Shown: positions 1 through 7,451, numbered from the stretch's first letter. The stretch: DNA of 64,000 bases from Halorussus pelagicus (GCF_004087835.1 NZ_CP035119.1:1116001-1180000), one strand, 5' to 3'. The notes: generated from the letters alone by a model not told the origin. Made by a program: numbers and translations.

Positions 1-1020
1 CGACCGGGGCGCGACGACGACTTCAACGAGGCTCTGGCCGGTCTCGTCGCCCTCCAGTTCATCCTCGTCAACGGATATCTCAGGCAGGAGTTCAAGACCC
101 TCGGTGTCGATGAGGCTCACGAGCGTCTCGCGGTCGGTCCGAAGCGCGAACACGTCGCCCGCCCGAATCTCCTTCGGGGCGAGCGGTTCCACGAACGTCT
201 GGCCGTCGCGGATGAGTTGGACGAGGTCCACGTCGAACTCGGTGCCCGCGAGCGCGTCCGCGACGGTCTCGCCGACCAGCGGCGAGTCGGCGGGGACAGT
301 CACTTCGGTGAGATACTCCTCCAATCCGAACTCCTGCGTGAGGTCCTCGCGGACCGGGATGCGCGCGGGGGTGAGCCACCGCCCGACGGTCATGAGATAC
401 GCCGTGCCGACGACCGAGACGAGGACGCCGAGCGCGGTGAACTCGAACATCGAGAAGGCGTGGAGTTCGGGAAAGATATCGGGGTTCTGTGCACCCAGTC
501 GCGCCGCGAGGTCGCTTGCAAGGATGTTGGTCGAGGTGCCGATGAGCGTGAGCGTGCCGCCGAACATCGAGGCGTACGAGAGCGGCAACAGGAGTTTCGA
601 CGGCGAGGTCTTGCCCTCGTGAGCGAGGTCCGTCACCATCGGCAACAAGATAGCGACCGCCGCGGTGTTGTTGATGAACCCCGAGATAGAGCCGACGACG
701 CCGATAGTCGCGCCGAGTTGCCGAGTCTCGTCGTCTCTGGTGAACGCCGCTATCTTCCGCCCGAGAATCTGGACCGCGCCGGTTCGCTGGACGCCGTAAC
801 TCAGGATGAACATCGCCAGCACGGTGACGGTCGCGGAACTGGCGAACCCCGAGACGCCCTCGGCGGGCGAGACCTGCGTCCACGGTTCCAGCACCATCAG
901 CGCCACCATGATGCCGATGGCGGTGATGTCGATGGGAATCGGTTCGGTCGCAAACAGCACCAGCGCTACGAGAATGACGAGAAACACGACGATGATGCCG
1001 GGCGTCAGCGAGAGTGCCAC
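1..1020 (-). CDS. SLC13-type permease with TrkA-C domain (3' part missing)
   Basis: This is the first 340 residues of a membrane carrier that runs off the left edge of the window. It starts with GTG at 1018-1020 (VALSLTPGIIVVFLVILVAL). About five hydrophobic segments follow, including a re-entrant-type stretch GFINNTAAVAILLPMVTD and a second one GGTLTLIGTSTNIL, both typical of the DASS/ArsB-NhaD carrier superfamily. From about residue 215 a cytoplasmic TrkA-C (RCK_C) regulatory domain follows (PLVGETVADAL ... IRAGDVFALR), and a second one appears to begin at the edge. In this family the second carrier half follows the TrkA-C pair, so about half the protein is outside the window. The substrate (dicarboxylate, sulfate or other anion) cannot be told from sequence. 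Confidence 0.85.
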   Translation of the reverse strand, partial: MALSLTPGIIVVFLVILVALVLFATEPIPIDITAIGIMVALMVLEPWTQVSPAEGVSGFASSATVTVLAMFILSYGVQRTGAVQILGRKIAAFTRDDETRQLGATIGVVGSISGFINNTAAVAILLPMVTDLAHEGKTSPSKLLLPLSYASMFGGTLTLIGTSTNILASDLAARLGAQNPDIFPELHAFSMFEFTALGVLVSVVGTAYLMTVGRWLTPARIPVREDLTQEFGLEEYLTEVTVPADSPLVGETVADALAGTEFDVDLVQLIRDGQTFVEPLAPKEIRAGDVFALRTDRETLVSLIDTEGLELLPEISVDEDELEGDETGQSLVEVVVAPRS

Positions 1021-1077
1021 GTCACCTACGACTCGCGGCGGGAAGAAAAATGATGTGGACTTCCGGAGGCGACGACC

Positions 1078-1368
1078 TCAGGGGTCCCACACCGAGACCC
1101 AGCCGTCGCCGGTGACGACGACCAGATACCCGTCGATGGTGAACTCGAACTGCCAGTGGGCGTCGGACGACCGCCGGTCAAAGAGCGTGTCGAGCGCTTC
1201 GAGGTCCACCGCCTCGTACAGTTCGAGGTCGCTGTCGGTCGGGTCTACTCCTTCGACCGAAGCGACCGCCTCGATTATCGTCTGACTGATCGGGGCGTCC
1301 CCGTCTCTGCGCGTCTCGTAGACCGGGGTACCCTCTCGACGGAGTCGGTTGCCGTCTGCTGTCGCCAT
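1078..1368 (-). CDS. HalOD1 output-domain protein
   Basis: This 96-residue protein has the layout of the haloarchaeal HalOD1 output domain. A variable N-terminus is followed by a helix (TIIEAVASVEGVDPTDSD), then LYEAVDLEALDTLF, then a beta hairpin ending in a tryptophan-rich tail. HalOD1 domains occur alone or behind receiver and PAS domains in haloarchaeal signalling proteins, and their molecular action is not established. It lies 57 bases upstream of the permease start on the same strand, so the two may be co-transcribed. The family assignment is by pattern and is fairly safe; the role is unknown. Confidence 0.75.
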   Translation of the reverse strand: MATADGNRLRREGTPVYETRRDGDAPISQTIIEAVASVEGVDPTDSDLELYEAVDLEALDTLFDRRSSDAHWQFEFTIDGYLVVVTGDGWVSVWDP

Positions 1369-1463
1369 CGAAACGGTATAGGCGAGTGTCGAATATGAAA
1401 GCCCGTCAGACGCACGTCAGACGGACCGCAACCGAGTCGAGAGACCGAAACAGAGAGCGCCGT

Positions 1464-3518
1464 TCACTCCTCCTCGCCGTGAAGTTCGAGTTCGGCGACG
1501 ATTTCGAAGGGGTGGTCGTCCTTCCGCACCCCGTCGAGAATCTTGAATGCCTCGTCGGGCGCGAGGAAGTGGCTGGTGACGACCCGCCCGAGGTCGGTGG
1601 GTTCGAGACCGTCGATGAACCCGTACTCCAGCAGTTTCCCGAGCGCGTGCTTGGTCGGAATCTCGCCGATCATCCGGTCGCCGAGGCGCTTGGCCTCCGT
1701 GCCCGCGACCGTGATGTTCGCCAGCGTCTCCTCGACTGCGGAACTCTCGTCGTAGAGCGTCTGGACGTTCTCCATCTCGCCTTTCAGGAGTTTGAACGCC
1801 ACCTCGTCTTCGGTCATCTCCATGCTGTTGTGGTAGGCCGTGTCGGGTTCCACGAGGACGTACACTCTCCCGCGGTCGTGGTAGTCCGGACGCCCCGCCC
1901 GGCCGAGCATCTGGTGGAACTCTTGGACGGAGAGCCACTCGATGCCCATGGCGAGCGTGTCGAAGATGACCTGCGACGCCGGGAAGTCCACCCCGGCCGC
2001 GAGCGCGGCGGTCGTGACGACCGCCGCGAGGTCTTGGTCGGCGAACATACGCTCGACTTTCTTCCGGCGGCCGTAGTCGAGTCCGGCGTGGTAGGGCGCG
2101 GAACTGTACTCCAACTGGCGGGAAATCTCGTGACACCGCCGCCGGGAGTTGGTGAAGATGATGGTCTGTCCCCGATAGCCCTGCGAGGATTTGGTGTCGT
2201 ACTCGCGCTTGACGAGTTTGTTCTCGATGTCGGGCTTCTCCTTGCCGTCTGCGAACGTGACGTGGCGTTCCAGTGGAACGGGTCGCTCCTCGTACTCCAC
2301 GAGGTTGGCTTCCAGCGACTCAGCGAGGCTGGAGGGGTTGCCGACCGTCGCCGAGAGATAGACCCACTGGGCACCTCCGTAGTCGGTTCGCTGGCTCGCG
2401 CGCGTCTCGCAGTAGTGTTTGAGGCGTGCGATGAGACCGTCGAGGCGGTGGCCCCGGTCCTGTTCTTTGAGGGTGTGGACCTCGTCGATGACGACGGTCC
2501 CGATGTCGCCCAAGTCGCGGCCGGTCCGGAGTGCGTGGTCCACGCCCTCGTAGGTGCCGACGATAACGTCGGCGCTCGGGTCGAAGGCGTGGCCGTCGTC
2601 TCGAACCCTGCTCGCGCCCACGCGGATGGTCACGTCCACGAGGTCGCCGTACTCGTCCTCGAAGTCCTCATGCTTCTGGTTGGCGAGCGCGACGAGGGGC
2701 ACGAGAAAGAGCATCTTACCCTCTCCATTCAGCACGCGGTCGATGCCGGTCATCTCGCCGACCAGCGTCTTCCCGGTCGCGGTTGCGCTCACGACGAGTT
2801 GGTCCTCGCCGTCGAGCAGTCCGTTCTGGACCGCGAGGCTCTGGACCGGGAGCAGTTCCTCGAAGCGCGGTTCCAGCAGGTTCTGGATGCCCGGATGCAG
2901 CGACAGCGAATCGACCCGGATGTTCTCTACGTCCTCGACGTTGGCGCTTATCTCGTCGAACTTCGTGAGGTCGGGGTCGAGTTGCCCCTTGAGCAGGTTG
3001 GTGATGCGTTCGAGGTCCTGCACTTCCAGCAGGAGGTCTTCGAGTCGGTCCTGCGCCTCTCGGGTCATGTTCCCCTGAAACGAGAGTTGACGCTCCAACT
3101 CCTCTTTCGCGCAGTCGGGACAAATGTACTCGTCGCCGGTATCGACCGCCGTGTCCGAGGTGATGGGCGAGTAGTGGCCGCTCGACGCGCAGAACCGGCA
3201 GGTGCGGACTACTTTGGCGTCGAGTTGGTAGGCGTCGAGCATCGCCTGAAGCTCCTCGCGGGCGGCCTTCGAGGTCTGTTGAGAGATGCGGATGCGGTTG
3301 GCTCTGCGCGCTATCTCCACGAACTGGTCGGGACTGCGCGGTTCCTCGCTGGTACCGCGCTTGACGCGGAACTTGCCGGGTCGCGGTCCGGCGTTCGTCT
3401 CCTTCAACTCGAGTTTCGCTCGGAAGACGCGCTCGTCGTCCCGATTCACGACCGCGACGTAGTCGCCGGACGACTCGTGGAGGAACAGCGCGTCTACCTG
3501 CGGGACCTGCTTCGACAC
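1464..3518 (-). CDS. DEAD/DEAH-box (Ski2-like) helicase with zinc finger
   Basis: A 684-residue superfamily 2 helicase. After an N-terminal region (1-100) comes a four-cysteine zinc finger (CRFC at 107-110, CPDC at 133-136), then a helical linker. The RecA1 domain carries Walker A SATATGKT (244-251), DEVH (345-348) and motif III SAT (389-391). The RecA2 domain carries TNSRR and motif VI QMLGRAGR (536-543), followed by a winged-helix/ratchet-like C-terminus. The VVSATATGKT and GVDFPASQVIFD motifs resemble archaeal Hel308/Ski2 relatives, but the N-terminal zinc finger sets it apart from Hel308. The substrate (DNA or RNA) is not evident. The gene stands alone, and upstream AT-rich DNA separates it from the toxin-antitoxin pair. 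Confidence 0.9.
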   Translation of the reverse strand: MSKQVPQVDALFLHESSGDYVAVVNRDDERVFRAKLELKETNAGPRPGKFRVKRGTSEEPRSPDQFVEIARRANRIRISQQTSKAAREELQAMLDAYQLDAKVVRTCRFCASSGHYSPITSDTAVDTGDEYICPDCAKEELERQLSFQGNMTREAQDRLEDLLLEVQDLERITNLLKGQLDPDLTKFDEISANVEDVENIRVDSLSLHPGIQNLLEPRFEELLPVQSLAVQNGLLDGEDQLVVSATATGKTLVGEMTGIDRVLNGEGKMLFLVPLVALANQKHEDFEDEYGDLVDVTIRVGASRVRDDGHAFDPSADVIVGTYEGVDHALRTGRDLGDIGTVVIDEVHTLKEQDRGHRLDGLIARLKHYCETRASQRTDYGGAQWVYLSATVGNPSSLAESLEANLVEYEERPVPLERHVTFADGKEKPDIENKLVKREYDTKSSQGYRGQTIIFTNSRRRCHEISRQLEYSSAPYHAGLDYGRRKKVERMFADQDLAAVVTTAALAAGVDFPASQVIFDTLAMGIEWLSVQEFHQMLGRAGRPDYHDRGRVYVLVEPDTAYHNSMEMTEDEVAFKLLKGEMENVQTLYDESSAVEETLANITVAGTEAKRLGDRMIGEIPTKHALGKLLEYGFIDGLEPTDLGRVVTSHFLAPDEAFKILDGVRKDDHPFEIVAELELHGEEE

Positions 3519-3646
3519 GGTCAGGAGTAATAGCTCGCGGTATTTGAGCGGTTCGGAACTGTGGGTACGAGAGACGAAGAGTGTAGGTTCACCTCATCGT
3601 TTATTAGCCTGAGGACAAAAAAGCCAACAAGGAAACCAGACCGGCC

Positions 3647-3937
3647 ATGATCGACGTTAAAGAAAATATTGAGCTCCTGCGAAGGTCCGGACGTTTCAAT
3701 TCGGAGGAGGAGTTCCTCGAAGAAGCACTCCGAGCGCTACTAGACAAACGTCCGGAACTCCGAATCGAACTCGCCGTCGAACAGTACAAAACCGGCGACG
3801 TAACCCTCAATCGGGCCGCGGAGATTGCAGGCCGGAGTCCGGAGCAGTTCAAGGAACTACTTCGAGAGAGAGGAATCGGCCGCGATATCGGGTTCCTTAG
3901 CGACGAGGACCGAGACGGGCGACTGGACGGATTATAA
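3647..3937 (+). CDS. UPF0175 family antitoxin-like protein
   Basis: A 96-residue protein of the UPF0175 family. An N-terminal ribbon-helix-helix-like segment (NIELLRRSGRFNSEEEFLEEALRALL) is followed by a short HTH (AVEQYKTGDVTLNRAAEIAGRSPEQFKELLRERG, residues about 43-76). UPF0175 genes are commonly paired with PIN-like toxins. The next gene, 20 bases downstream on the same strand, is such a protein, so this one is inferred to be the DNA-binding antitoxin and autoregulator. A TATA-like tttatta lies at 3600-3606, about 43 bases before the ATG, so the message probably has a short leader. Confidence 0.8.
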   Translation: MIDVKENIELLRRSGRFNSEEEFLEEALRALLDKRPELRIELAVEQYKTGDVTLNRAAEIAGRSPEQFKELLRERGIGRDIGFLSDEDRDGRLDGL

Positions 3938-3957
3938 CCGACAGGGAGCAAGTTCGA

Positions 3958-4470
3958 ATGGTCGTCGTAGACAACAACATACTGAGTTCGTTGGCGAAAA
4001 TCGAACGGGTCGGGCTCTTGCCAGAGGTTTTCGACGAAGTAGCGACCGTTTCCTCGGTGTTCGACGAGTTACATCGAGACGATGTTGCTGGCTACGAGTT
4101 CGTCGAACAAATCGACGACATCAAAGGATATCGTGGTGGATGGCTTCACGTCCGGCCGGTGACTGAATCGGAACTCCAGTTTGCGGACGAAATTGTCGAT
4201 CCGTCACTATCGTTTACCGATGCGGAATGCCTCGCCGTCGCGCATCATCGCGATGAACGGCTACTCACTGACGACCGTCACGCCGGAGAGATGGCCGCAC
4301 AACGTGGCGTCGAGGTTTGGGATTTAAAACTTCTACTCGAAGCTGCAGTCACGAAGGGATCTCTTGATACCGCTTCAGAGGTGGAGAGTGTCATCAACGA
4401 TTTGCGAGAGGAAGATGGATACCGTTTTTCTGACGACGACCAGCGAGACCTCTTCGACCGTCTATCGTGA
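3958..4470 (+). CDS. PIN-like (DUF3368-type) toxin
   Basis: A 170-residue PIN-fold protein. The first beta strand holds an acidic residue (VVVDNNILSSLAKI, D5), a mid-protein helix carries SFTDAECLAVA, and the last acidic cluster is RLLTDDRHAGEMA. This is the PIN arrangement of three to four metal-binding acids, as in DUF3368/VapC-like ribonucleases. It follows the UPF0175 gene by 20 bases and is presumably translated from the same transcript. The C-terminal 40 residues (from about 130) are an acidic helical extension. Function as an RNase toxin is inferred from family and pairing. Confidence 0.78.
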   Translation: MVVVDNNILSSLAKIERVGLLPEVFDEVATVSSVFDELHRDDVAGYEFVEQIDDIKGYRGGWLHVRPVTESELQFADEIVDPSLSFTDAECLAVAHHRDERLLTDDRHAGEMAAQRGVEVWDLKLLLEAAVTKGSLDTASEVESVINDLREEDGYRFSDDDQRDLFDRLS

Positions 4471-4673
4471 GGAGGAACCCGTAACGGCAGGACGTGAATC
4501 GGCACAGTAGCGCCAAACGAGCGACGACGGCCACCAGAAACGCGACCATACTGGACAGTAAGCCGACGATAACCGTCGCGCGACGGCGTTATTCCTACAA
4601 TACCGCTCGGGCAACCGGCAAATAACAAAGACCCTCTCGTGGTAAGCGCCGAGTGCGCACAGAGCGACCAAGT

Positions 4674-4847
4674 ATGAGGGGGAGACACAACACGCGGTTA
4701 CCCGAGCGGTTCGACGAACAAGTGACGCTTGAAATAGACGACGACGCGGACGGCGCGCCGACGGTCCGAATGGCGGACGAGTCGGCCGCCGACGCGTGGA
4801 TTTCCGCTGACATTCAGGCCCTCGTCTCGCTTCCGGAGTACGAGTAA
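4674..4847 (+). CDS. small haloarchaeal hypothetical protein
   Basis: A 57-residue acidic protein beginning MRGRHNTRLPERFD. A GTG start 21 bases earlier (4653) is possible, but the ATG is preferred. The pattern is a short basic head, an acidic strand (QVTLEIDDDADGAPTVRM), then ADAWISADIQALVSL. It resembles small haloarchaeal proteins in which a short beta-rich body ends in a DAWI(x)SD motif, but I cannot name a family. It is convergent with the cupin gene 15 bases away. Composition fits the host. Confidence 0.5.
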   Translation: MRGRHNTRLPERFDEQVTLEIDDDADGAPTVRMADESAADAWISADIQALVSLPEYE

Positions 4848-4862
4848 CGACGCTGCGGCCCG

Positions 4863-5237
4863 CTACTCGACCAGTTCTATCTCGTCGTCGCCGTTCGGCA
4901 CGGCGCAGATGAACGCGCCGGGGTCGTCTCCCTCGTTTCTGTACCAGTGGACGACGCCCGCGGGGATGAGTAGCGAATCGCCTTCGCTGACGGTATGTTC
5001 TTCGTCACCGATGCCGACCACGTACTCGCCCGAGAGGACGTACTGTTCGTGTTCGACCTCGTTGGTGTGTTCGGGCACCGACGCGCCGGGGTCGAGTTCG
5101 AACCGGCGGATGGCGAAGTTCGGCGCGCCGCGTTCCTCGTCTATCAGGACGCCTTTGGACATCCCGTCGGCCGCGGCCACGTCTTCGTACTCGATGTCGT
5201 CGCTCCGGCGGATGAGTGGCTTGGCTTGCTGACTCAT
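4863..5237 (-). CDS. cupin-domain protein
   Basis: A 124-residue single-domain cupin. The start chosen is the ATG at 5235-5237 (MSQQAKPLIRRSDD); an upstream in-frame extension to 5291 reads through promoter-like AT-rich DNA. Cupin motif 1 is seen as PGASVPEHTNEVEHEQYVLS (metal ligands H, E, H region), and motif 2 as GDSLLIPAGVVHWYRN. Proteins of this size usually bind a divalent metal and a small ligand, but the substrate is not evident. It is divergent from the peptide gene at 5388, sharing the 150-base AT-rich interval 5238-5387. Confidence 0.85.
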   Translation of the reverse strand: MSQQAKPLIRRSDDIEYEDVAAADGMSKGVLIDEERGAPNFAIRRFELDPGASVPEHTNEVEHEQYVLSGEYVVGIGDEEHTVSEGDSLLIPAGVVHWYRNEGDDPGAFICAVPNGDDEIELVE

Positions 5238-5318
5238 GCCCGAGGCTACGCGGGCAAGTGGTAAAAATGAGTCCCCGATTCGCTCCGTCAAAAATTCAAG
5301 CCCAGGATTTTATTCATC

Positions 5319-5380
5319 TATTTATACTATAATATATATAAAAATTTATTTATTGTATTAATATGTATGGGTAAGTGGAG
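5319..5380 (+). promoter_or_regulatory. AT-rich promoter and Shine-Dalgarno of the peptide gene
   Basis: A block of almost pure A/T (about 5308-5362) contains several overlapping TATA-like stretches ahead of the small peptide gene. A GGAG at 5377-5380 sits 7 bases before the ATG at 5388, a classical Shine-Dalgarno spacing. Most genes nearby look leaderless, so a led message with a ribosome site supports real translation of the 33-codon ORF. Which TATA copy is used cannot be decided from sequence. Confidence 0.5.
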
Positions 5381-5387
5381 CAATACC

Positions 5388-5489
5388 ATGAAACACTTTG
5401 TCGAAGACCTCAACGAAAGCGACGTGGAAGATGTCGAGAACCGTACGAACACCGTTGTTTCGACGCCGATCACCTGGTTCGGCGGATAA
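5388..5489 (+). CDS. candidate precursor peptide (33 residues)
   Basis: A very short gene, ATG at 5388 to TAA at 5487-5489. It encodes 33 residues: a hydrophilic acidic first half beginning MKHFVEDL (six more acidic residues follow by position 17), and a neutral Ser/Thr-rich second half ending STPITWFGG. This split (acidic helix-like leader, small Ser/Thr core) is what a RiPP precursor looks like. The gene is convergent with, and 31 bases from, an M50 protease carrying a PqqD-like domain, and that protease is followed by an ATP-grasp ligase of the graspetide-synthetase type. A GGAG ribosome site precedes the ATG. Codon third positions are mixed as in real genes. No acidic residue lies after E17, so if side-chain esters or amides form, their carboxylates must come from the first half; otherwise the C-terminal glycine carboxylate may be the activated group. 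The RiPP role is inferred; the ORF itself is read directly. Confidence 0.65.
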   Translation: MKHFVEDLNESDVEDVENRTNTVVSTPITWFGG

Positions 5490-5520
5490 CTCGCTCCGCT
5501 TACGACACGTCTTTTTTCGG

Positions 5521-6426
5521 TCACCACGGAACGTCGAGGAGTCCCGCCGACCCCGCTAGCGAGAGGACCGACGCGACCGCGATGAACGCACCGAACCCGT
5601 ACGAGAGCAGCACGTACGCCGCCGCGGGCGTCGGATCGAGCCGCTTGAGACTCTCGATGCCGCGATTTCGGAGGTCTACGATACCGAACGCGTCCAGTAG
5701 GAGCCAGTAGCCGTCGCCGTGGATGAGCGGGTTGACGCTGAAGACGATGTGGCCGACGATGACGACGACGAGCGACCCCAACACGAGACTGTCCGGGAAC
5801 CAGAGGTAGTGGACGGCGAGAACGACGGCCATCCACCCGAGTTCCGCCACCGGTCCAGCGAGGCTGATCCACAGTCGGCGGTTGCGCGGCAACAGCCACG
5901 CGCCGGTCGTATCGGTAATGACCGCCGGGATGACGCCGTTGACGCGACCGATTCGGATCGACGGGTCGAGGTGCGACCGACCCGCGAGGTAGTGGCCGAG
6001 TTCGTGGATGGCCAGCGAGAGGACGACGAGACCGCCGAGAGCGAGCAGTTGCTCCGTCGTTCGAAGTCCCAGCGTCGGTCGGAGTTCGGGTCGTTCCAAG
6101 ACCGCGGCGTAGATTCCGAGGCCGAACAGGACGACGAACGCGAGTGCTTGAGGGAGAATCGGGATGTCGTCCGGCGGGACGAACCGGACGACGGGCGCGT
6201 CCGGACGGAGGTACCCCTCCTCTTCAAGTTCCTCGACTAACCGGAGCGCGCCGCCATCGAGATCGGCTTTCGTCATGCTCCCCTCGCCGAGCGCTTCGAC
6301 CAACCGGAACGCGTCGTCGGAGACCCGCTTGAGTTCCCCGTCGGGATTTCGGAGGTAGCGGTCGCCCTCCGCGACGCCCCACGTATAACCGACGGACGCC
6401 TCCTCGCGTTCGATTCGCTCGTTCAT
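5521..6426 (-). CDS. M50-type membrane zinc protease with PqqD-like N-terminal domain
   Basis: A 301-residue protein. Residues about 10-75 form a winged-helix-like segment (DRYLRNPDGELKRVSDDAF, then LRLVEELEEEGYLR) that resembles PqqD/RRE peptide-recognition domains. Hydrophobic segments follow from about 88. The zinc site HELGH is at 141-145 in a membrane segment, and the partner motif NPLIHGDG at 232-239 supplies the third ligand (Asp), as in site-2 proteases. The combination resembles bacterial peptide zinc metalloproteases found in peptide-maturation clusters. It is the second gene of an operon, starting 2 bases after the ATP-grasp stop codon, and ends 31 bases from the convergent peptide gene. 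It probably cleaves or exports the modified peptide; that role is inferred. Confidence 0.85.
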   Translation of the reverse strand: MNERIEREEASVGYTWGVAEGDRYLRNPDGELKRVSDDAFRLVEALGEGSMTKADLDGGALRLVEELEEEGYLRPDAPVVRFVPPDDIPILPQALAFVVLFGLGIYAAVLERPELRPTLGLRTTEQLLALGGLVVLSLAIHELGHYLAGRSHLDPSIRIGRVNGVIPAVITDTTGAWLLPRNRRLWISLAGPVAELGWMAVVLAVHYLWFPDSLVLGSLVVVIVGHIVFSVNPLIHGDGYWLLLDAFGIVDLRNRGIESLKRLDPTPAAAYVLLSYGFGAFIAVASVLSLAGSAGLLDVPW

Positions 6427-6428
6427 CG

Positions 6429-7361
6429 CTAGGCGAGATACGCCGCGAGCGCTCCCGCGACGTTCTGGTCGGCTTTCACGTCGGGGAGCGCGAACCGGGG
6501 CGCTTCGTTCACCTCGATAAGGTGGTACGAGCCGTCGGGACGCCGCCGAACGTCGGCCGCGGTGAACCGGAGTTCCGCGAGGTCGGCCGCCCGCGTCACG
6601 GTGTCTTCGACCACTTCGGAGACCTCCGCCGGGCGAGCGTCCACCTCCTCGCCGTCCTGCTTGTCGAGTTTGAACGAGAACTGGTCGCTCTCGTAGCGGG
6701 CGGCACCGACCACCTCGCCGTCGAGGACGTAGACTCGGAGGTCCACGCCCTCCACGAACTCCTGAAACTGGACCGGGGCAGTCGAGAGACGAGAGAGCGC
6801 CGCGTCCGTCAGGTCGTCCTCAGTCATGACGCGCGGCATCCCGCCGCGCGTCACGGGCTTGTAGACGACTCGGTCGTGGCTCTCGAAGAACGCCCGGACT
6901 TCCTCGGGGTCGTTGGTGAACACCGTGTCCGGAATCGGGAGGTCCGCTCGGGCGAATCGGTGGAGTTGCCACGGCTTTCGGTCCTGCCATCGCTGTTTCG
7001 ACAGCGACGGCACGACGTTCGCACCGTGATGCTCGAAGATTTGCGAAAGGCTCTCAAAGATACTGCGATGTTCGCGGAGTTGACTGAGCGCCGGAAGCAG
7101 GTCGTCATCCAACTCGTCTCGAAACCGCGGGTCGTAGGGTCGAAAGAGGTTGTACGAATCGACGTAGACGCCCGACACCTCGTCGTAGGTGAGACTCGTC
7201 CCGAGGACCGTCTCGTCGCCACCGACCCGAACCGTGAGCGGGACCTCGCCCGGCCAGTCCCGAACGTCGCAGATGACCGCTTCACCGCCCTGTCGCTCGG
7301 CCGCGTCGGCAAGCAGTTCGAACTCCCGTAACTCGCCGTACCCAATGATAACGATTGTCAC
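6429..7361 (-). CDS. ATP-grasp peptide ligase, graspetide-synthetase-like
   Basis: A 310-residue ATP-grasp enzyme. The N-terminal domain (1-115) is a Rossmann-like preATP-grasp fold (MTIVIIGYGEL). A linker with KPWQLHRFARADLPIPDT (129-146) and TNDPEEVRAF (149-158) closely follows the pattern of MvdC/MvdD-type graspetide synthetases. ATP and metal residues are visible in VYKPVTRGG (166-174), QEFVEGVDLRVYV (200-212) and EVNEAPRF (283-290). RimK-type glutamate ligases are the main alternative, but the TNDPEEVRAF block and the neighbours favour peptide macrocyclisation or another peptide ligation. It is first in a two-gene operon with the M50 protease, and a TATA box about 27 bases upstream points to a leaderless message. 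Confidence 0.82.
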   Translation of the reverse strand: MTIVIIGYGELREFELLADAAERQGGEAVICDVRDWPGEVPLTVRVGGDETVLGTSLTYDEVSGVYVDSYNLFRPYDPRFRDELDDDLLPALSQLREHRSIFESLSQIFEHHGANVVPSLSKQRWQDRKPWQLHRFARADLPIPDTVFTNDPEEVRAFFESHDRVVYKPVTRGGMPRVMTEDDLTDAALSRLSTAPVQFQEFVEGVDLRVYVLDGEVVGAARYESDQFSFKLDKQDGEEVDARPAEVSEVVEDTVTRAADLAELRFTAADVRRRPDGSYHLIEVNEAPRFALPDVKADQNVAGALAAYLA

Positions 7362-7383
7362 GTCAAGTGAGTTCAGAGCTACA

Positions 7384-7395
7384 GCTTAAAAATTT
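7384..7395 (-). promoter_or_regulatory. TATA box of the ATP-grasp / M50 operon
   Basis: On the minus strand the run AAATTTTTAAGC lies 23-34 bases upstream of the ATG at 7361. That spacing is expected for a haloarchaeal TATA box of a leaderless transcript. It is the only AT-rich stretch between this gene and the tnpB end. Confidence 0.55.
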
Positions 7396-7451
7396 ACTGT
7401 TCGGAACGTCGTACAGGAGCTGGAAGTCGAAGTACTCGGACCCGGATGCAA

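Noticed and set aside
1386-3530. Long plus-strand open frame opposite the helicase gene
   Set aside because: It is a GC-driven shadow: the minus-strand frame has all helicase motifs, and the plus-strand translation shows no motif and odd composition. The same holds for 17847-19184, 20198-21799, 21492-22829, 36870-38567 and 43891-45885.
5388-5489. Peptide's terminal Gly-Gly as a ubiquitin-like (SAMP) modifier
   Set aside because: SAMP proteins are about 85-95-residue beta-grasp folds; 33 residues cannot form that fold. The Gly-Gly end is still worth noting for the ligase chemistry.
5388-5489. Peptide as a double-glycine-leader bacteriocin
   Set aside because: In those the Gly-Gly is inside the precursor, before the core, and a C39-type peptidase transporter is nearby; here it is the very end and no such gene is present.
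7363-7451. Minus-strand coding trace (SGSEYFDFQLLYDVPNS) between the ATP-grasp start and tnpB end
   Set aside because: It has no start codon and is in a different frame from tnpB; the stretch also holds the ATP-grasp TATA box and probably the TnpB guide region. Too short to support a gene remnant.
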